From assembly GCF_016714285.1 (NCBI RefSeq), contig NZ_JADJNN010000042.1, positions 62,001-126,000 of the forward strand: a stretch of 64,000 bases of DNA, in the 5' to 3' direction. This document shows positions 35,670 to 44,597 of the stretch, piece after piece; the first letter of the stretch is position 1, and every line of letters begins with the position of its first letter. The notes under the pieces are model-generated. The model searched no databases, was not told the DNA's origin, and saw nothing but the letters and a program-made list of their open reading frames with translations. A program made the position numbers and the translations under genes. The stretch comes from Nannocystis sp. (lineage in GTDB: Bacteria; Myxococcota_A; Polyangia; Nannocystales; Nannocystaceae).

Positions 35670-37112
35670 TCACCGTCGCGGGCGCGAGGTGATCGCCCAG
35701 CCGGCGAGCACGGTGAGGTTGAGGATCGAGTAGACGATGAGCATGTGGCCGGGGGCGTGCTCGGGGCGAGCGGCGACCAGGGCGGCCAGGCCGACGCCGA
35801 CCAGGGTCGCGGTGAGCATCCAGCGGGCGATGAAGACGGCGCCGACGGCCATGGCGACGGCCGTGAGCAGGAGGTCGGCGATGATGAGCGCGGCCAGGGG
35901 GGCGCCGGCGAGGTGGAGCAGCACGCGCGAGAGGGTCATCGCGGTGACGCTGATCATGATCGTGTTGAAGATCGCGCGGTGGTGGGCGTGGGCCCGCAGG
36001 GCCGGCCGCGTGGCGAGCCAGGCCGCGGCGAACAGGACCCACACGATCAGGCCCTCGATGCGGTGATAGGCGGCCGTGGTCGGCTCGCCGCTGGCGAGGT
36101 TGCGCAGGAGGACGACGAGCTGGATGAGCGCGAAGACAGCGATCCAGGTGGCGATGAGGCGCCGACGCAGGCGCGGCGCGCCGGAGGGGTCGGTCTGGAG
36201 ATCGACGGCGAGCTCGCGCAGGAGGTCGTCCATGCTCGGCCAGCGGGCGGCGGGGTCGCGGGCGAGGCCGCGGAGCAGCGCCTGGCGCAGCCGCGGCGGG
36301 ACCTCGACGCCGGGCGGCGGGGCGCGCAGCTCCCCCGCTTCGATGGCGAGGTCGAGCTCCTCGATGCTGGCGCCGGCGAAGGGGCGCTCGCCGTAGAAGG
36401 CCTCATAGAGGGCGACGCAGAACGAGAACTGGTCGGAGCGGGCGTCGGCCGGGGCGCGGCGGAACTGCTCGGGGGACATGTACGCGGGCGTGCCGATCAG
36501 GGTGCCGGCGCGGGTGAGCTCGGTCGACATGTCGTTTGGGACAGGTGACGAGGGGGCCGTGGGGTCGACGCGGGCGAGGCCGAAGTCGAGGACGCGGACC
36601 CTGCCGTCGGCGCCGATCATGGCGTTGTCGGCCTTGAAGTCGCGGTGTGCGAGGCCGGCGGCGTGGGCCGCCGCGAGCCCGCGTCCGGCCTGCAGGTAGC
36701 ACTCGCGGATCGCGTCGACGCCGGGCGAGCTGGCGTCACGCCAGGCCCGCAGGGTGACGCCCTCGACGTGCTCCATGGCCATGAAGATCTGGCCGGCGAA
36801 CTCGCCGATGTCGTGGATCTGGACGACGTTGGGGTGGGAGAGGCGAGCGAGGGCCTGGGCCTCGCGCAGCATGCGGGCGCGGGCGTGCGGGTCGTCGCCG
36901 GCGGCGTGGAGCAGCTTGATCGCTACGCGACGGTGCAGCTCCTCGTCGTAGGCGACGTGGACCGAGCCCATGCCGCCGCTGCCGATGTGGCGCAGGACGA
37001 CGTAGCGGCCGAGCCGCGGGGCGGGCGGCAGCATCGACGCGGGGATAGCGAGCTGCAGCGGGGTGTAGGCGGTGCGCTCGGTGGTCTCGTCCATGCCGGC
37101 GTCGGGCGTCAC
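35670..37112 (-). CDS. Membrane Ser/Thr kinase with C-terminal multi-helix domain
   Basis: The 480-residue kinase has HIGSGGMGSVHVAY, VAIKLLHA, AHRDFKADNAM, VLDFGLARV and GTPAYMSPEQFRR. Six or seven hydrophobic helices follow (about residues 320-475), so it is anchored in the inner membrane by its C terminus. HRDFK in place of HRDLK is a common myxobacterial variant. Between DFGLA and GTPAYMSPEQ the activation segment carries PVPNDMSTELT, encoded by a GACATGTC/GGGACAGGTG element of the dispersed repeat family. Start GTG 37112 overlaps the stop of the upstream lipoprotein gene (GTGA); ATG 37094 is an alternative. Overlap implies the lipoprotein and kinase are made together. Confidence 0.85.
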   Translation of the reverse strand: MTPDAGMDETTERTAYTPLQLAIPASMLPPAPRLGRYVVLRHIGSGGMGSVHVAYDEELHRRVAIKLLHAAGDDPHARARMLREAQALARLSHPNVVQIHDIGEFAGQIFMAMEHVEGVTLRAWRDASSPGVDAIRECYLQAGRGLAAAHAAGLAHRDFKADNAMIGADGRVRVLDFGLARVDPTAPSSPVPNDMSTELTRAGTLIGTPAYMSPEQFRRAPADARSDQFSFCVALYEAFYGERPFAGASIEELDLAIEAGELRAPPPGVEVPPRLRQALLRGLARDPAARWPSMDDLLRELAVDLQTDPSGAPRLRRRLIATWIAVFALIQLVVLLRNLASGEPTTAAYHRIEGLIVWVLFAAAWLATRPALRAHAHHRAIFNTIMISVTAMTLSRVLLHLAGAPLAALIIADLLLTAVAMAVGAVFIARWMLTATLVGVGLAALVAARPEHAPGHMLIVYSILNLTVLAGWAITSRPRR

Positions 37113-37942
37113 AGCGGCAGCACGGCGACGTGGTCGAACTCGACCTTGCCGGGGTAGTGGGCGCTCATCCACACCAGGATCCGGCGCGCGTTGGGCGGGG
37201 CGACCAGGTCCCACTCGAGCAGCTTCCAGTCGTAGTCGTTGTCGGCCGAGTCGAGCGGCTTGGGGTTCTTCTCGTCGCCGAAGAAGCCGTCGTTCTCGTC
37301 GAGCCACTGGACGCCGAGCACGAACCACGCGGCCGGGTTGACCGCGTTGCCCTCGCTGCGCACGCTGGCCTGGATCCGGTAGCTCGCGCCGCCGGTGATG
37401 CTGTTGTAGGGCGACACGGTCTGCACGGCGTAGCAGTCCCACTGGCCCTGGGCGTCGACCGTGATGCCGCCGCCGTCGCAGCCGGGCGCCGGCCCCGACG
37501 CGAACACGTGGACGCCGCCGCAGGTCTCGGGCTGGCCCGGCTGGCGGACCTCCCAGCCCGCCGGGGCCTGTCCGTCCATGCCCTCGTCGAGGCTGCCGTG
37601 CTCGATCAGGTTGCCCTGCGGGGCGCACAGCGAGGCCGGGGCGCCGGTGGTCGCGTCGCCCGTGCTGCCGGCGCTGGTCGATGTCTCGGGCGCGGCGCTG
37701 GTCGAGCTGTCAGCGGCCGAGGTGGTGGTCGGGGTGTCGCTGGTGGTCGGGTCGCTGGTGGTCGTCGTCCCCGCGGCGGACGACTCGCTCGCCGCGCTCG
37801 CTTCGGTCGTCGTCGCTGCGGCCGTGATGCTGGTGGGTCCGGTGGGGTCGATCGTCGCCGCCGAGTCGTCGCTGCCCCCCGCGCAGGCGGCGAGCAGCGC
37901 GACGCCACCGATCAGGCCGATGTTGCTGTGCTGAGGTCGCAT
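37109..37942 (-). CDS. Lipoprotein coupled to a membrane Ser/Thr kinase
   Basis: A 277-residue lipoprotein (lipobox LLAAC, Cys19) with a ~85-residue Ser/Thr/Ala/Asp linker and a C-terminal ~160-residue domain that looks like a carbohydrate-binding beta-sandwich (NLIEHGSLDEGMDGQAPAGW, SYRIQASVRSEGN, KVEFDHVAVLPL). This is the layout of CBM4/9-like domains. Four cysteines may form two disulphides. Its stop overlaps the kinase start, so it is a candidate outer-face sensor or ligand-binding partner of the kinase, which is inference from coupling. Confidence 0.75.
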   Translation of the reverse strand: MRPQHSNIGLIGGVALLAACAGGSDDSAATIDPTGPTSITAAATTTEASAASESSAAGTTTTSDPTTSDTPTTTSAADSSTSAAPETSTSAGSTGDATTGAPASLCAPQGNLIEHGSLDEGMDGQAPAGWEVRQPGQPETCGGVHVFASGPAPGCDGGGITVDAQGQWDCYAVQTVSPYNSITGGASYRIQASVRSEGNAVNPAAWFVLGVQWLDENDGFFGDEKNPKPLDSADNDYDWKLLEWDLVAPPNARRILVWMSAHYPGKVEFDHVAVLPL

Positions 37943-38002
37943 GCCGGGGCACGCTCGCACAGCGCTGGCGGCGAGACAACCGCTGCGTCGGCGGGCTTCG
38001 GT

Positions 38003-38077
38003 CACATGGTCTTTCGGTCAGGTGCGCGTGACCGCGGCTGCAGGTCCAGCGGTCGCGTGGCAGCACATGGTCTTTCG
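38003..38077. repeat. 14-bp direct repeat beside the dehalogenase 3' end
   Basis: CACATGGTCTTTCG occurs exactly at 38003-38016 and 38064-38077; the second copy abuts the dehalogenase stop codon. Spacing is 61 bases. It is a small repeat at a gene 3' end, like those after argB and tldE. Confidence 0.7.
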
Positions 38078-38977
38078 CTAGCGCTGCATGAAGGCGACGA
38101 CGATGTCGCCGAGCTCCTCACCGGCGTCCTCTTGCAGGAAGTGACCGCTGCGCTGCAGGGTGGTGTGGGGCTGGCCGGCGGCGCCGGGGATGCGGGCCTG
38201 GAGGACCCGGTCGGCGCCACGGGTGATCGGGTCGCCGTCGGCGAAGACGGTGAGGAAGGGCCGGGTGAAGCGCTCCAGGCCCTGCCAGGCGGCGAGGTTG
38301 GCGGGCACGGCGGGGTCGTCGGCGGTGGTCGGGACCAGCAGCGGGAACTTGCGCGCGCCGGCCTTGAAGGTCTCGTCGGGGAAGGGCGCGTCGTAGGCGG
38401 CCCGCACGGCGTCGGTCATCGGTCGCACGCTGCCGCGCTCGACGATGAGGCCGACCGGCAGCTCGGCGACCACCTGCGAGAAGCGCTGCCAGTTGAGGAA
38501 GGCCTCGGAGGGCGGGCGCTCGGCGGTGGGCAGGAAGGTGTTGGCGGCGATCACCCGGGCGAAGCGATCGGGCTGCTCACCGACCAGGCGCAGGCCGATG
38601 AGGCCGCCCCAGTCCTGACACAGCAGGGTGATGTCGTGCAGCTCGCGGGCGTCGAGGAAGGCGCGCATCCAGTCGACGTGGCGCTGGTAGGTGTAATCGT
38701 CGGGCGAGGCCGGCTTGTCGGAGCGACCGAAGCCCGGCAGGTCGGGGGCCACGGCGCGCAGGCCGGCCGCGACGACGCGATCGATGACCTTGCGGTAGAG
38801 GAAGGACCACGAGGGCTCGCCGTGCAGCATGAGCACGACCGGGGCATCGCGCGGTCCCTCGTCGACGTAGTGGATGCGCAGGTCCTGACCGTCGACCGGG
38901 ATGTCCTGGTAGTGCGGGGTGAAGGCGTAGCCGGGGAGGTCGGTGAAGCGGTCGTCGGGGGTGCGCAGGAGCTGCAT
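38078..38977 (-). CDS. Haloalkane dehalogenase-like alpha/beta hydrolase
   Basis: The 299-residue hydrolase is of the haloalkane dehalogenase type, which hydrolyses carbon-halogen bonds. HGEPSWSF (residues 52-59) forms the oxyanion/halide region, the nucleophile aspartate is in LLCQDWGG (Asp122 followed by Trp123, halide-stabilising), an acid is in FADGDPITRG, and the catalytic His is in RSGHFLQED near the C terminus. HGEP plus QDWGG fits subfamily HLD-I. The start ATG 38977 gives the usual family length. Natural substrate unknown. Confidence 0.9.
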   Translation of the reverse strand: MQLLRTPDDRFTDLPGYAFTPHYQDIPVDGQDLRIHYVDEGPRDAPVVLMLHGEPSWSFLYRKVIDRVVAAGLRAVAPDLPGFGRSDKPASPDDYTYQRHVDWMRAFLDARELHDITLLCQDWGGLIGLRLVGEQPDRFARVIAANTFLPTAERPPSEAFLNWQRFSQVVAELPVGLIVERGSVRPMTDAVRAAYDAPFPDETFKAGARKFPLLVPTTADDPAVPANLAAWQGLERFTRPFLTVFADGDPITRGADRVLQARIPGAAGQPHTTLQRSGHFLQEDAGEELGDIVVAFMQR

Positions 38978-39059
38978 CGCGGGCGACGATACAGGGTTGT
39001 CGGGGCGGCGCGGGGTGAGATCAGCGCGGGCCGCGGGCTGCGACTGCGCATGTGACCCC

Positions 39060-39082
39060 GAGGGCATGTCCCGGGGGACATT
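39060..39082. repeat. GGCATGTCC/GGGACAT palindromic element between dehalogenase and lipoprotein
   Basis: The sequence GGCATGTCCCGGGGGACAT at 39062-39080 is a near-perfect inverted repeat (ATGTCCC / GGGACAT) of the dispersed family. It abuts the stop codon of the minus-strand lipoprotein gene at 39081, so it could also act as a 3' stem-loop. Confidence 0.6.
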
Positions 39083-40200
39083 ATTCGGAGTTCGAGCAGT
39101 CGCGGGCGTCGGCGGGGGCGAGCAGGAATTGGGCGCCGGGGTGGAGCTTGACGGGGGTCGGCATCACGCGGGTCGCGGGGCCCTCGACCTCGACCATGAC
39201 GAGGGCGCCGCGGCGCGGGCCGGTGCGCACGCGGGTGCCGGCGAGGATCGTGCCGACGAGCTCGGGGCCGCGGCCGGCGTCGACGTGTAGCGGGCGCTCC
39301 GCGGTGCAGCCGCCCCAGTGGGAGGTGCCCGCCATGCCGAGGCCGCCGAGGCCGTGCATGGTGCCGCCGTCGGCCCTCGTGAGCTCGTCGACGAGGTGGC
39401 CGGTGACCCAGCCGATCACGGTCGCGTCGGCGAGCGGGCCGTCGCTGATCGGCCAGGCGATCTTCGCGTGTGGACCGACGCGCTCGAGCAAGGCGACCGG
39501 GACCGGGCGCGCGAGCTGGAGCTGGACGACGGCGGGGCCGTCCATGGTGGCCGCGACGGCGATCGGGCCGCGCGGGCGCAGGCGATGATAGGGGGCCGGA
39601 CTGTCGCCGTAGCCGCGCTGGAGGGCGAGCCGGTCGCAGGCGACGTCCTGCTCCGGGGTGGCGATGAAGCGGACGCGGCGATCGGGCGGCGGGGCGACGC
39701 GCAGGCGCGGGCCGTCGACGGCGCTCCAGCGCAGGGCCGTGCCGCCGCCGGCTCGCACGACGTCGGCGAACAGGAGCTCGTCGCGCGGGTAGACCGGGAG
39801 GTCGCGCGCGTGCGGGGTGCTGCGCAGGCGCAGGCCGTGGACCGTGGCCTCGGCGGTGACGCCGTGCTGGGTGCTGAGGCGGAGGGTGTCGGCGCGGGTC
39901 AGGGTGGCGTAGATGCGGCCGGAGGGGGTTCGCAGCGGACGCGCGGGGCCGGCGTCCCAGTGCTCCTGCGTGATCTCGCAGGTGGTGGCGGGGGCGATCG
40001 GGGCGGGGGTCGGCGTGGCCTCGGGTGGGGCGGGTGGCGGCTCGGTCGGCGCGGGGGCGGTGGGCTGCGCTGGCACGATCGGCGGGCGGGGTCGGGGACG
40101 CGGCGGGTGGGGTCGGGGACGCGGCGGGTGGGGTCGGGGGCGCGATCGGAGCGGCGGCGCAGCCGACGAGCAGGAGGGCGAGGCACAGCCGCGGGGTCAT
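39081..40200 (-). CDS. Lipoprotein with frameshift between signal peptide and mature domain
   Basis: From ATG 40200 the frame gives a good lipoprotein signal (MTPRLCLALLLVGC) and two and a half copies of a PTPPAAS repeat. It then leaves the frame of the ~320-residue mature domain near 40080. The mature frame can start only at GTG 40076, which would remove the signal. The mature part contains TCEITQEHWDAG, DELLFADVVRAGGG, DRLALQRGYGDSP and KLHPGAQFLLAPADA, with an SH3-like flavour but no confident family. A one-base change in the 21-bp repeat (TCCCCGACCCCACCCGCCGC) restores one reading frame. It is either a sequencing indel, slipped-strand variation, or a young pseudogene. Confidence 0.65.
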
Positions 40201-40302
40201 GGCGCTCCAGACAGCGCCAGGCGGCCGAAGTTCCCGGCTGCGGCGCGCGGGCTCGTTCGTCGCGGGAAACGTCGCGGTTATCACCGCATATTATCGTCGT
40301 AC

Positions 40303-41535
40303 TTATCGTCGCAGCGGCCGGATCGCGGCCGCGAGGACCAGGCCGATGCACAGCAATCCTGTCATGATATAGAGCGTGAGATCGTAGATATGCACGAGGC
40401 TGGCGCCGGGCGCGAGCGCGGCCGCGTTGGCCTCGCGGATGCGGGTGATGAGGAGCGGGCCGGCGACGCCGGCGGCGCTCCAGGCGGTGAGGATGACGCC
40501 GTGCACGGCACCGACGTTGCGCGCGCCGAACAGGTCGGCCAGGAAGGCGGGGATGGTGGCGAAGCCGCCGCCGTACATGGTGAAGATGATGACGGCGGCG
40601 ACCTGGAACAGCCCCCAGTGGCCGCCGGCGCCGAGCGTGGGGATGGCGGCGAACAGCAGGGCCTGGACCGCGAAGAACAGCAGGAACACGTTGCGCCGGC
40701 CGAGCCAGTCGGACAGCGAGGCCCAGAAGATGCGGCCGAAGGCGTTGAAGCCGGCGATCACGGCGAGCATCTGCGCGGCCTGCTCGGGGGTGCGGGCGAA
40801 CATGTCCTGCATCAGCGGCGAGGCCTGGGCGAGGATCGAGATGCCGGCGGTGATGTTGATGAAGAGCATGCCCCACAGCAGCCAGAACTGGCGGGTGCGC
40901 ACGGCCATCGGCATGGTCAGCTCGGCGGCGGCGACGGCGGGCGGGGTGTAGCCGGCGGGGGCCCAGCCGGGCGGCGGGCGATCGAGGGCCCGCGCGGCGA
41001 CCAGCATGATCACGAGGTAGCTCGCGCCGAGCGCGACGAGGGTGGTGCTCACGCCGTACGCGGCGATCATTCGCTCCTTGAGCGGCGCGGCGATCAGGGC
41101 CCCGCCGCCGAAGCCGAGGACGGCCATGCCGGTGGCGAGGCCGCGGCGATCGGGGAACCACTTGATGAGCGCGCTGACGGGCGAGACGTAGGCGAGGCCG
41201 AGGCCGGCGCCGCCGACCACGCCGTAGCCGAGGAAGAGCAGCCAGATCGAGCCGAGCCAGACGCCGAGGCCGCCGAGCATCAGACCGCCGCCGAACAGGC
41301 AGGCGGCGACGGTGGCGGCGCGGCGCGGGCCGTGGCGCTCGAGCCAGGTGCCGCCGAAGGCGGCGCTGAGGCCGAGCATGGCGATCGCGATCGAGAAGGT
41401 GTACGCCGCGGCGCCGCGCGGCCACGCGGGGTGCAGCGCCTCGATCGGCTTATTAAATACGCTCCAGGCGTAGACCGATCCGACGCAGAGGTGGATCGCC
41501 ACGGCGGCCGGGGGGATCGTCCAGCGACTGCGCAT
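40303..41535 (-). CDS. MFS transporter, oxalate/formate-antiporter-like family
   Basis: The 410-residue major-facilitator carrier has twelve predicted helices. The N terminus IHLCVGSVYAWSVFNKPIE and the loop KWFPDRRGLATGMAVLGFGGG are hallmarks of the OFA (oxalate:formate antiporter, OxlT/YhjX) family. The second half has RIFWASLSDWLGRRNVFLLF, the MFS loop 8-9 signature. Substrate is unpredictable beyond small carboxylates such as pyruvate, formate or oxalate. ATG 41535 was chosen because the longer frame adds non-family residues. It is divergent from the ATP-grasp gene with a ~100-bp spacer. Confidence 0.85.
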   Translation of the reverse strand: MRSRWTIPPAAVAIHLCVGSVYAWSVFNKPIEALHPAWPRGAAAYTFSIAIAMLGLSAAFGGTWLERHGPRRAATVAACLFGGGLMLGGLGVWLGSIWLLFLGYGVVGGAGLGLAYVSPVSALIKWFPDRRGLATGMAVLGFGGGALIAAPLKERMIAAYGVSTTLVALGASYLVIMLVAARALDRPPPGWAPAGYTPPAVAAAELTMPMAVRTRQFWLLWGMLFINITAGISILAQASPLMQDMFARTPEQAAQMLAVIAGFNAFGRIFWASLSDWLGRRNVFLLFFAVQALLFAAIPTLGAGGHWGLFQVAAVIIFTMYGGGFATIPAFLADLFGARNVGAVHGVILTAWSAAGVAGPLLITRIREANAAALAPGASLVHIYDLTLYIMTGLLCIGLVLAAAIRPLRR

Positions 41536-41635
41536 GCCGGGAGGATGCCAGAGGCGCGGTCCGCCGCGGCGGGCGAGCACCAGGGTTTTCGCATGTGATA
41601 GGGTCCGCGCTGAAGTTGCGCAGGAGGTCAGGGCG

Positions 41636-42421
41636 ATGGGACGCATGCTGGTCGTGGGCCTGGACGAGCCGGAGATCGTCGATCTGAAGCGCCGGATCGG
41701 GTACCCGGTGATCTGCCACGCGCTGCTGCCGGCGATCCGGATCGAGGACGGGCGCCTGCTGGCCGAGCGAGCGAGCGGACCCGGGATGTTGGCGATCGAC
41801 CGCGTGGTGTTTCACGGGATCTTCGCCGAGGACTATGAATTTCTCACCGCGCTGGCGCTGTGGGGCGGGCCGTGTCTGCCGAGCGCGCGGGGCTTGCTCG
41901 ACTGCCGCGAGCGCCTGCCGTGCCTGGCGCGGGCGCTGCGGATCACGCGATTCGGCGCGATGCCTCGCTCGTGGGCGACGCGGGGGCAGAGCATCGAGCG
42001 CGCGGGCGACACGGTCGGCAAGTGGGGCAACTGGCACTGCGGCGAGAACAAGGTGCGATTCACGGGCAGCCACACGCCGGAGGAGCCGACGATCTATGAG
42101 CCCTTCATCGTCGGCGAGGCGGTGCGCATCGCCCTGGTGGGGCCGCACGCGTGGCAGATCCGGCTGGCCGGGGACACGTGGCTCAAGTCGATCCACGAGC
42201 CCGGGGCGGCGTTCATGCCGATCGACGAGGCGCTGCTGGCGGACGCACGGGCGCTGGCCGCGGGGCTCGGGCTCGAGGTGATCGGGGTCGACTATATGCT
42301 CGGTGTCGACGGGTCGCGGCACTTGCTCGAGGTCAATCACGCGGCGAACGTGACGGTGTTCCCGGCGATCCGCGAGGCCTTCCTCGATCTGGTGGCCGCG
42401 TGGGGCGACGACGGGGCGTGA
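41636..42421 (+). CDS. ATP-grasp-like protein
   Basis: A 261-residue protein with an ATP-grasp C-terminal half: ...WLKSIHEPGAAFMPIDEAL, LGLEVIGVDYMLGVDGSRHL and the metal-binding LEVNHAANVTVFP. The N-terminal half starts RMLVVGLDEPEIVDLKRRIG and differs from the RimK-like protein at 27337. A canonical AGGAGG lies 8 bases before ATG 41636. Reaction unknown; the family forms acyl-phosphate intermediates and ligates amines. The last 56 bases of the gene recur at 44539-44595, on the far side of the next gene. Confidence 0.75.
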   Translation: MGRMLVVGLDEPEIVDLKRRIGYPVICHALLPAIRIEDGRLLAERASGPGMLAIDRVVFHGIFAEDYEFLTALALWGGPCLPSARGLLDCRERLPCLARALRITRFGAMPRSWATRGQSIERAGDTVGKWGNWHCGENKVRFTGSHTPEEPTIYEPFIVGEAVRIALVGPHAWQIRLAGDTWLKSIHEPGAAFMPIDEALLADARALAAGLGLEVIGVDYMLGVDGSRHLLEVNHAANVTVFPAIREAFLDLVAAWGDDGA

Positions 42422-42826
42422 CGATCAGGTCGCTCCCCGCGTGGATCGCCTCGAGCCGCGCTGAGGGCTGCTCTCGGTGCATCTGGGTGCGTTTGCGCGA
42501 GTCCGGTGGCCCGGGTTCCCGGACGCGGAGGGTGGCCTCAGGGGCGGTCCGCGGGTCATGCTCGGTGCCCGTGCGCGCGACCCTCGATCGAAGCTCCTCG
42601 TGCCCGGCGGGCGCCTTGCGCTCACCGCCTCCATGATCGTGGGCGGTCATGGCCCCTCGCCGGAACAGGCGTTGTAATTTGTTGTGCAGCACATCGAGTA
42701 ATGTTAATTTGACCTCCTCGGATAGGTCGTGGCGTGGGATGATTTCGTCGCTGGTTGAACGACTTAGATTGGGCATGTTTGGCGGTAATGCGCGACCGAG
42801 GGCTTCATTGAAGCTGCGGATAGATT
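42422..42826. other. Spacer with an AT-richer 3' half
   Basis: No gene is convincing here. From about 42665 to 42826 the sequence is much less GC-rich than the window (for example TTGTAATTTGTTGTGCAGC at 42672 and GATTATGCATAAATCTAG at 42822). This marks foreign-looking DNA and presumably holds the promoter of the following IgGFc-like gene. Confidence 0.4.
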
Positions 42827-44482
42827 ATGCATAAATCTAGAGGTCGGTGGGATCCATGGGGCATCGCAGGCGCCACGCGGGCGTCGTTTTACACGGGTGG
42901 CCTGCTCGCCGCCCTGACCCTGCACGGCGGCTGCGGGAAGAGCTGCGTCGACGACGGGTTCGTCTGGCAGCAGGACGCGAGCTGTCTCGTCCAGGCGAGT
43001 GAGACCAGCGTGCAGATGACCGGCCCCGGGACGTCCGACGAGAGCGGGGACGAACCGCCGGGGCCAACCACCGGCGTGCAGTCGACCGGTCCCGGGACGT
43101 CCGACGAGAGCGGGGACGAACCGCCCGAGCCAACCGCCTGCGAGGCGGCGGCGGCGGATGCGTCGCATGTCGGTTGCGACTACTGGCCGACCATTCTCGC
43201 CAGCGAGTACGGGCTGGGCGACCCCCCGTCGCCATTCAATTATGTGGTCGTCGTCGCCAACGCGGGTACCGAGCCCGCCGACATTACGGTGACGGGCCCG
43301 GGTGGCGTCGACCAGGGGACGACCGTGGAGCCGGGCTCGCTCACCAAGATGTACCTGCCCTGGGTCGTCGCGCTCAGTCAGTCGTTGGGCGGAGATTGCG
43401 GTGTGCCTCTGTGCTCGGTCAAGGTCGCCCGGGGCGCCTACCACCTCGTGAGCACGCGGCCGGTCAGCGTCTATCAATTCAATCCGCTGGAGTACCAGGG
43501 CCTGGGTGCCCCCCCGGGCGAGTTCTGGCTGTCGCAGTCGAGCGATGCCTCGGTCATCCTTCCGAGCACCGCGATGACCGGTAACTACCGCGTCGCCGGG
43601 CAGACCGGACAATCCCTCGGGAGCTATTTAGCGATCACCGGCACGCAGGACGACACCAGCGTCAACGTGACGGTCGGCTCGGCGGGGGCCATCAATGCCG
43701 GCCTTGGCATCGTCGCCACGCCGGCGGGTGAGTTGTTGACGCTGAGCCTCGACGCCGGCGATGTCGTCCAGCTCTTCGCCGCGAACGGCGACGACCTCAG
43801 CGGCTCTCTGGTCGAGGCCGACAAGCCGGTGCAGGTGATGACCGGCTCACCGTGCCTCCAGGCGCCGACCGGGCAGGCGTTCTGCGATCACATCGAGGCG
43901 TCCATCGTCCCGGTCGAGGCGCTCGGCAAACACTACTTCGTGGCCGTGCCCACGGGGCCGGAAGGAGCCCCGATCGGGCACTTCGTCCGCCTCTATGGCC
44001 ATGTCGACGGCACCCAACTCACCTATGCGCCGGCGGCACCCGCCGGTGCGCCCGCCACCCTCGATGCGGGCGAGGTCGTCGATCTCGGGGTGGTGCCGGG
44101 CGATTTCGAGGTGAAGGGTAATCAGGGCTTCCTCGTGGGCACGCTGATGTTGGCCGCGTCGATGGTTCCCACCGGTCAGGGCGATCCTTCCCAGAGCTTC
44201 GCCGTGGCGGTGGAGCGGTTCCGCGAGACCCACGTGTTCCTCTCGCCCGCGGATTGGGAGGCGAGCTTCGTCGACGTGGTGGCGCCGGAGGGGGCCTTGC
44301 TCGAGCTCGATGGGTCGCCCGTGTCCGACACCCCGACGCCGATCGGCGCCACCGGGGTGGTGGTTTATCGCCTCCCGCTGACGGGCGACGCGCACCGCCT
44401 CACGTCGACCGATCCGGTGGGCATTCAGGTGATGGGCTACGGCAACGCCAGCGGCTACCAGTATCCCGGCGGCGGCAACTGA
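42827..44482 (+). CDS. IgGFc-binding-like lipoprotein (paralogue B)
   Basis: This 551-residue exported protein shares the plan of the paralogues at 18211 and 44598. A hydrophobic N terminus ends in LHGGC (possible lipobox, Cys36), then a duplicated 24-residue-spaced linker (TGPGTSDESGDEPP twice), then the IgGFc-like region with HVGCDYWPTILASEYG, SVYQFNPLEYQG, KPVQVMTGSPCLQ, CDHIEASIVP and the terminal ASGYQYPGGG. It is the only plus-strand copy and is the most divergent. It lies between two copies of the ATP-grasp 3' end, and its upstream sequence is AT-rich, so it may have been inserted as a unit. No clear ribosome-binding site precedes ATG 42827. Confidence 0.75.
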   Translation: MHKSRGRWDPWGIAGATRASFYTGGLLAALTLHGGCGKSCVDDGFVWQQDASCLVQASETSVQMTGPGTSDESGDEPPGPTTGVQSTGPGTSDESGDEPPEPTACEAAAADASHVGCDYWPTILASEYGLGDPPSPFNYVVVVANAGTEPADITVTGPGGVDQGTTVEPGSLTKMYLPWVVALSQSLGGDCGVPLCSVKVARGAYHLVSTRPVSVYQFNPLEYQGLGAPPGEFWLSQSSDASVILPSTAMTGNYRVAGQTGQSLGSYLAITGTQDDTSVNVTVGSAGAINAGLGIVATPAGELLTLSLDAGDVVQLFAANGDDLSGSLVEADKPVQVMTGSPCLQAPTGQAFCDHIEASIVPVEALGKHYFVAVPTGPEGAPIGHFVRLYGHVDGTQLTYAPAAPAGAPATLDAGEVVDLGVVPGDFEVKGNQGFLVGTLMLAASMVPTGQGDPSQSFAVAVERFRETHVFLSPADWEASFVDVVAPEGALLELDGSPVSDTPTPIGATGVVVYRLPLTGDAHRLTSTDPVGIQVMGYGNASGYQYPGGGN

Positions 44483-44597
44483 GCGCCCATCGCATCGCCG
44501 CAGTGAGCAGTCAGAGGGAATCCTCGCCGCGGCCGCGCCGATCCGCGAGGCCTTCCTCGAGATGGTGGCTCGGTGGGGTGACGCACGGGGCGTGAGA

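Larger units (their letters stand above)
42366..44595. repeat. Direct repeat of the ATP-grasp 3' end bracketing an IgGFc-like gene
   Basis: Bases 42366-42421 (end of the ATP-grasp gene with stop) match 44539-44595 with six substitutions and one extra base. Both begin with the identical 22-mer whose first bases are CGATCCGCGAGGCC. The second copy still spells IREAFLEMVARWGD in frame. The 2.1 kb between the copies contains only the IgGFc-like gene. No transposase or integrase is present. Confidence 0.8.

Noticed and set aside
40801..40812. ACATGTCC in the MFS gene as another dispersed motif
   Set aside because: Here it encodes the ordinary residues QDMFA in a helix-loop and lacks the GGG flank, so chance is enough.
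42333..42776. Minus-strand open frame starting MPNLSRSTSDEIIPRHDLSE
   Set aside because: The first ~40 residues look protein-like (LSEEVKLTLLDVLHNKLQRLF), but the rest runs into Arg/Pro-rich sequence over the ATP-grasp gene. It may be a scrap of a foreign gene; support is too weak to call.
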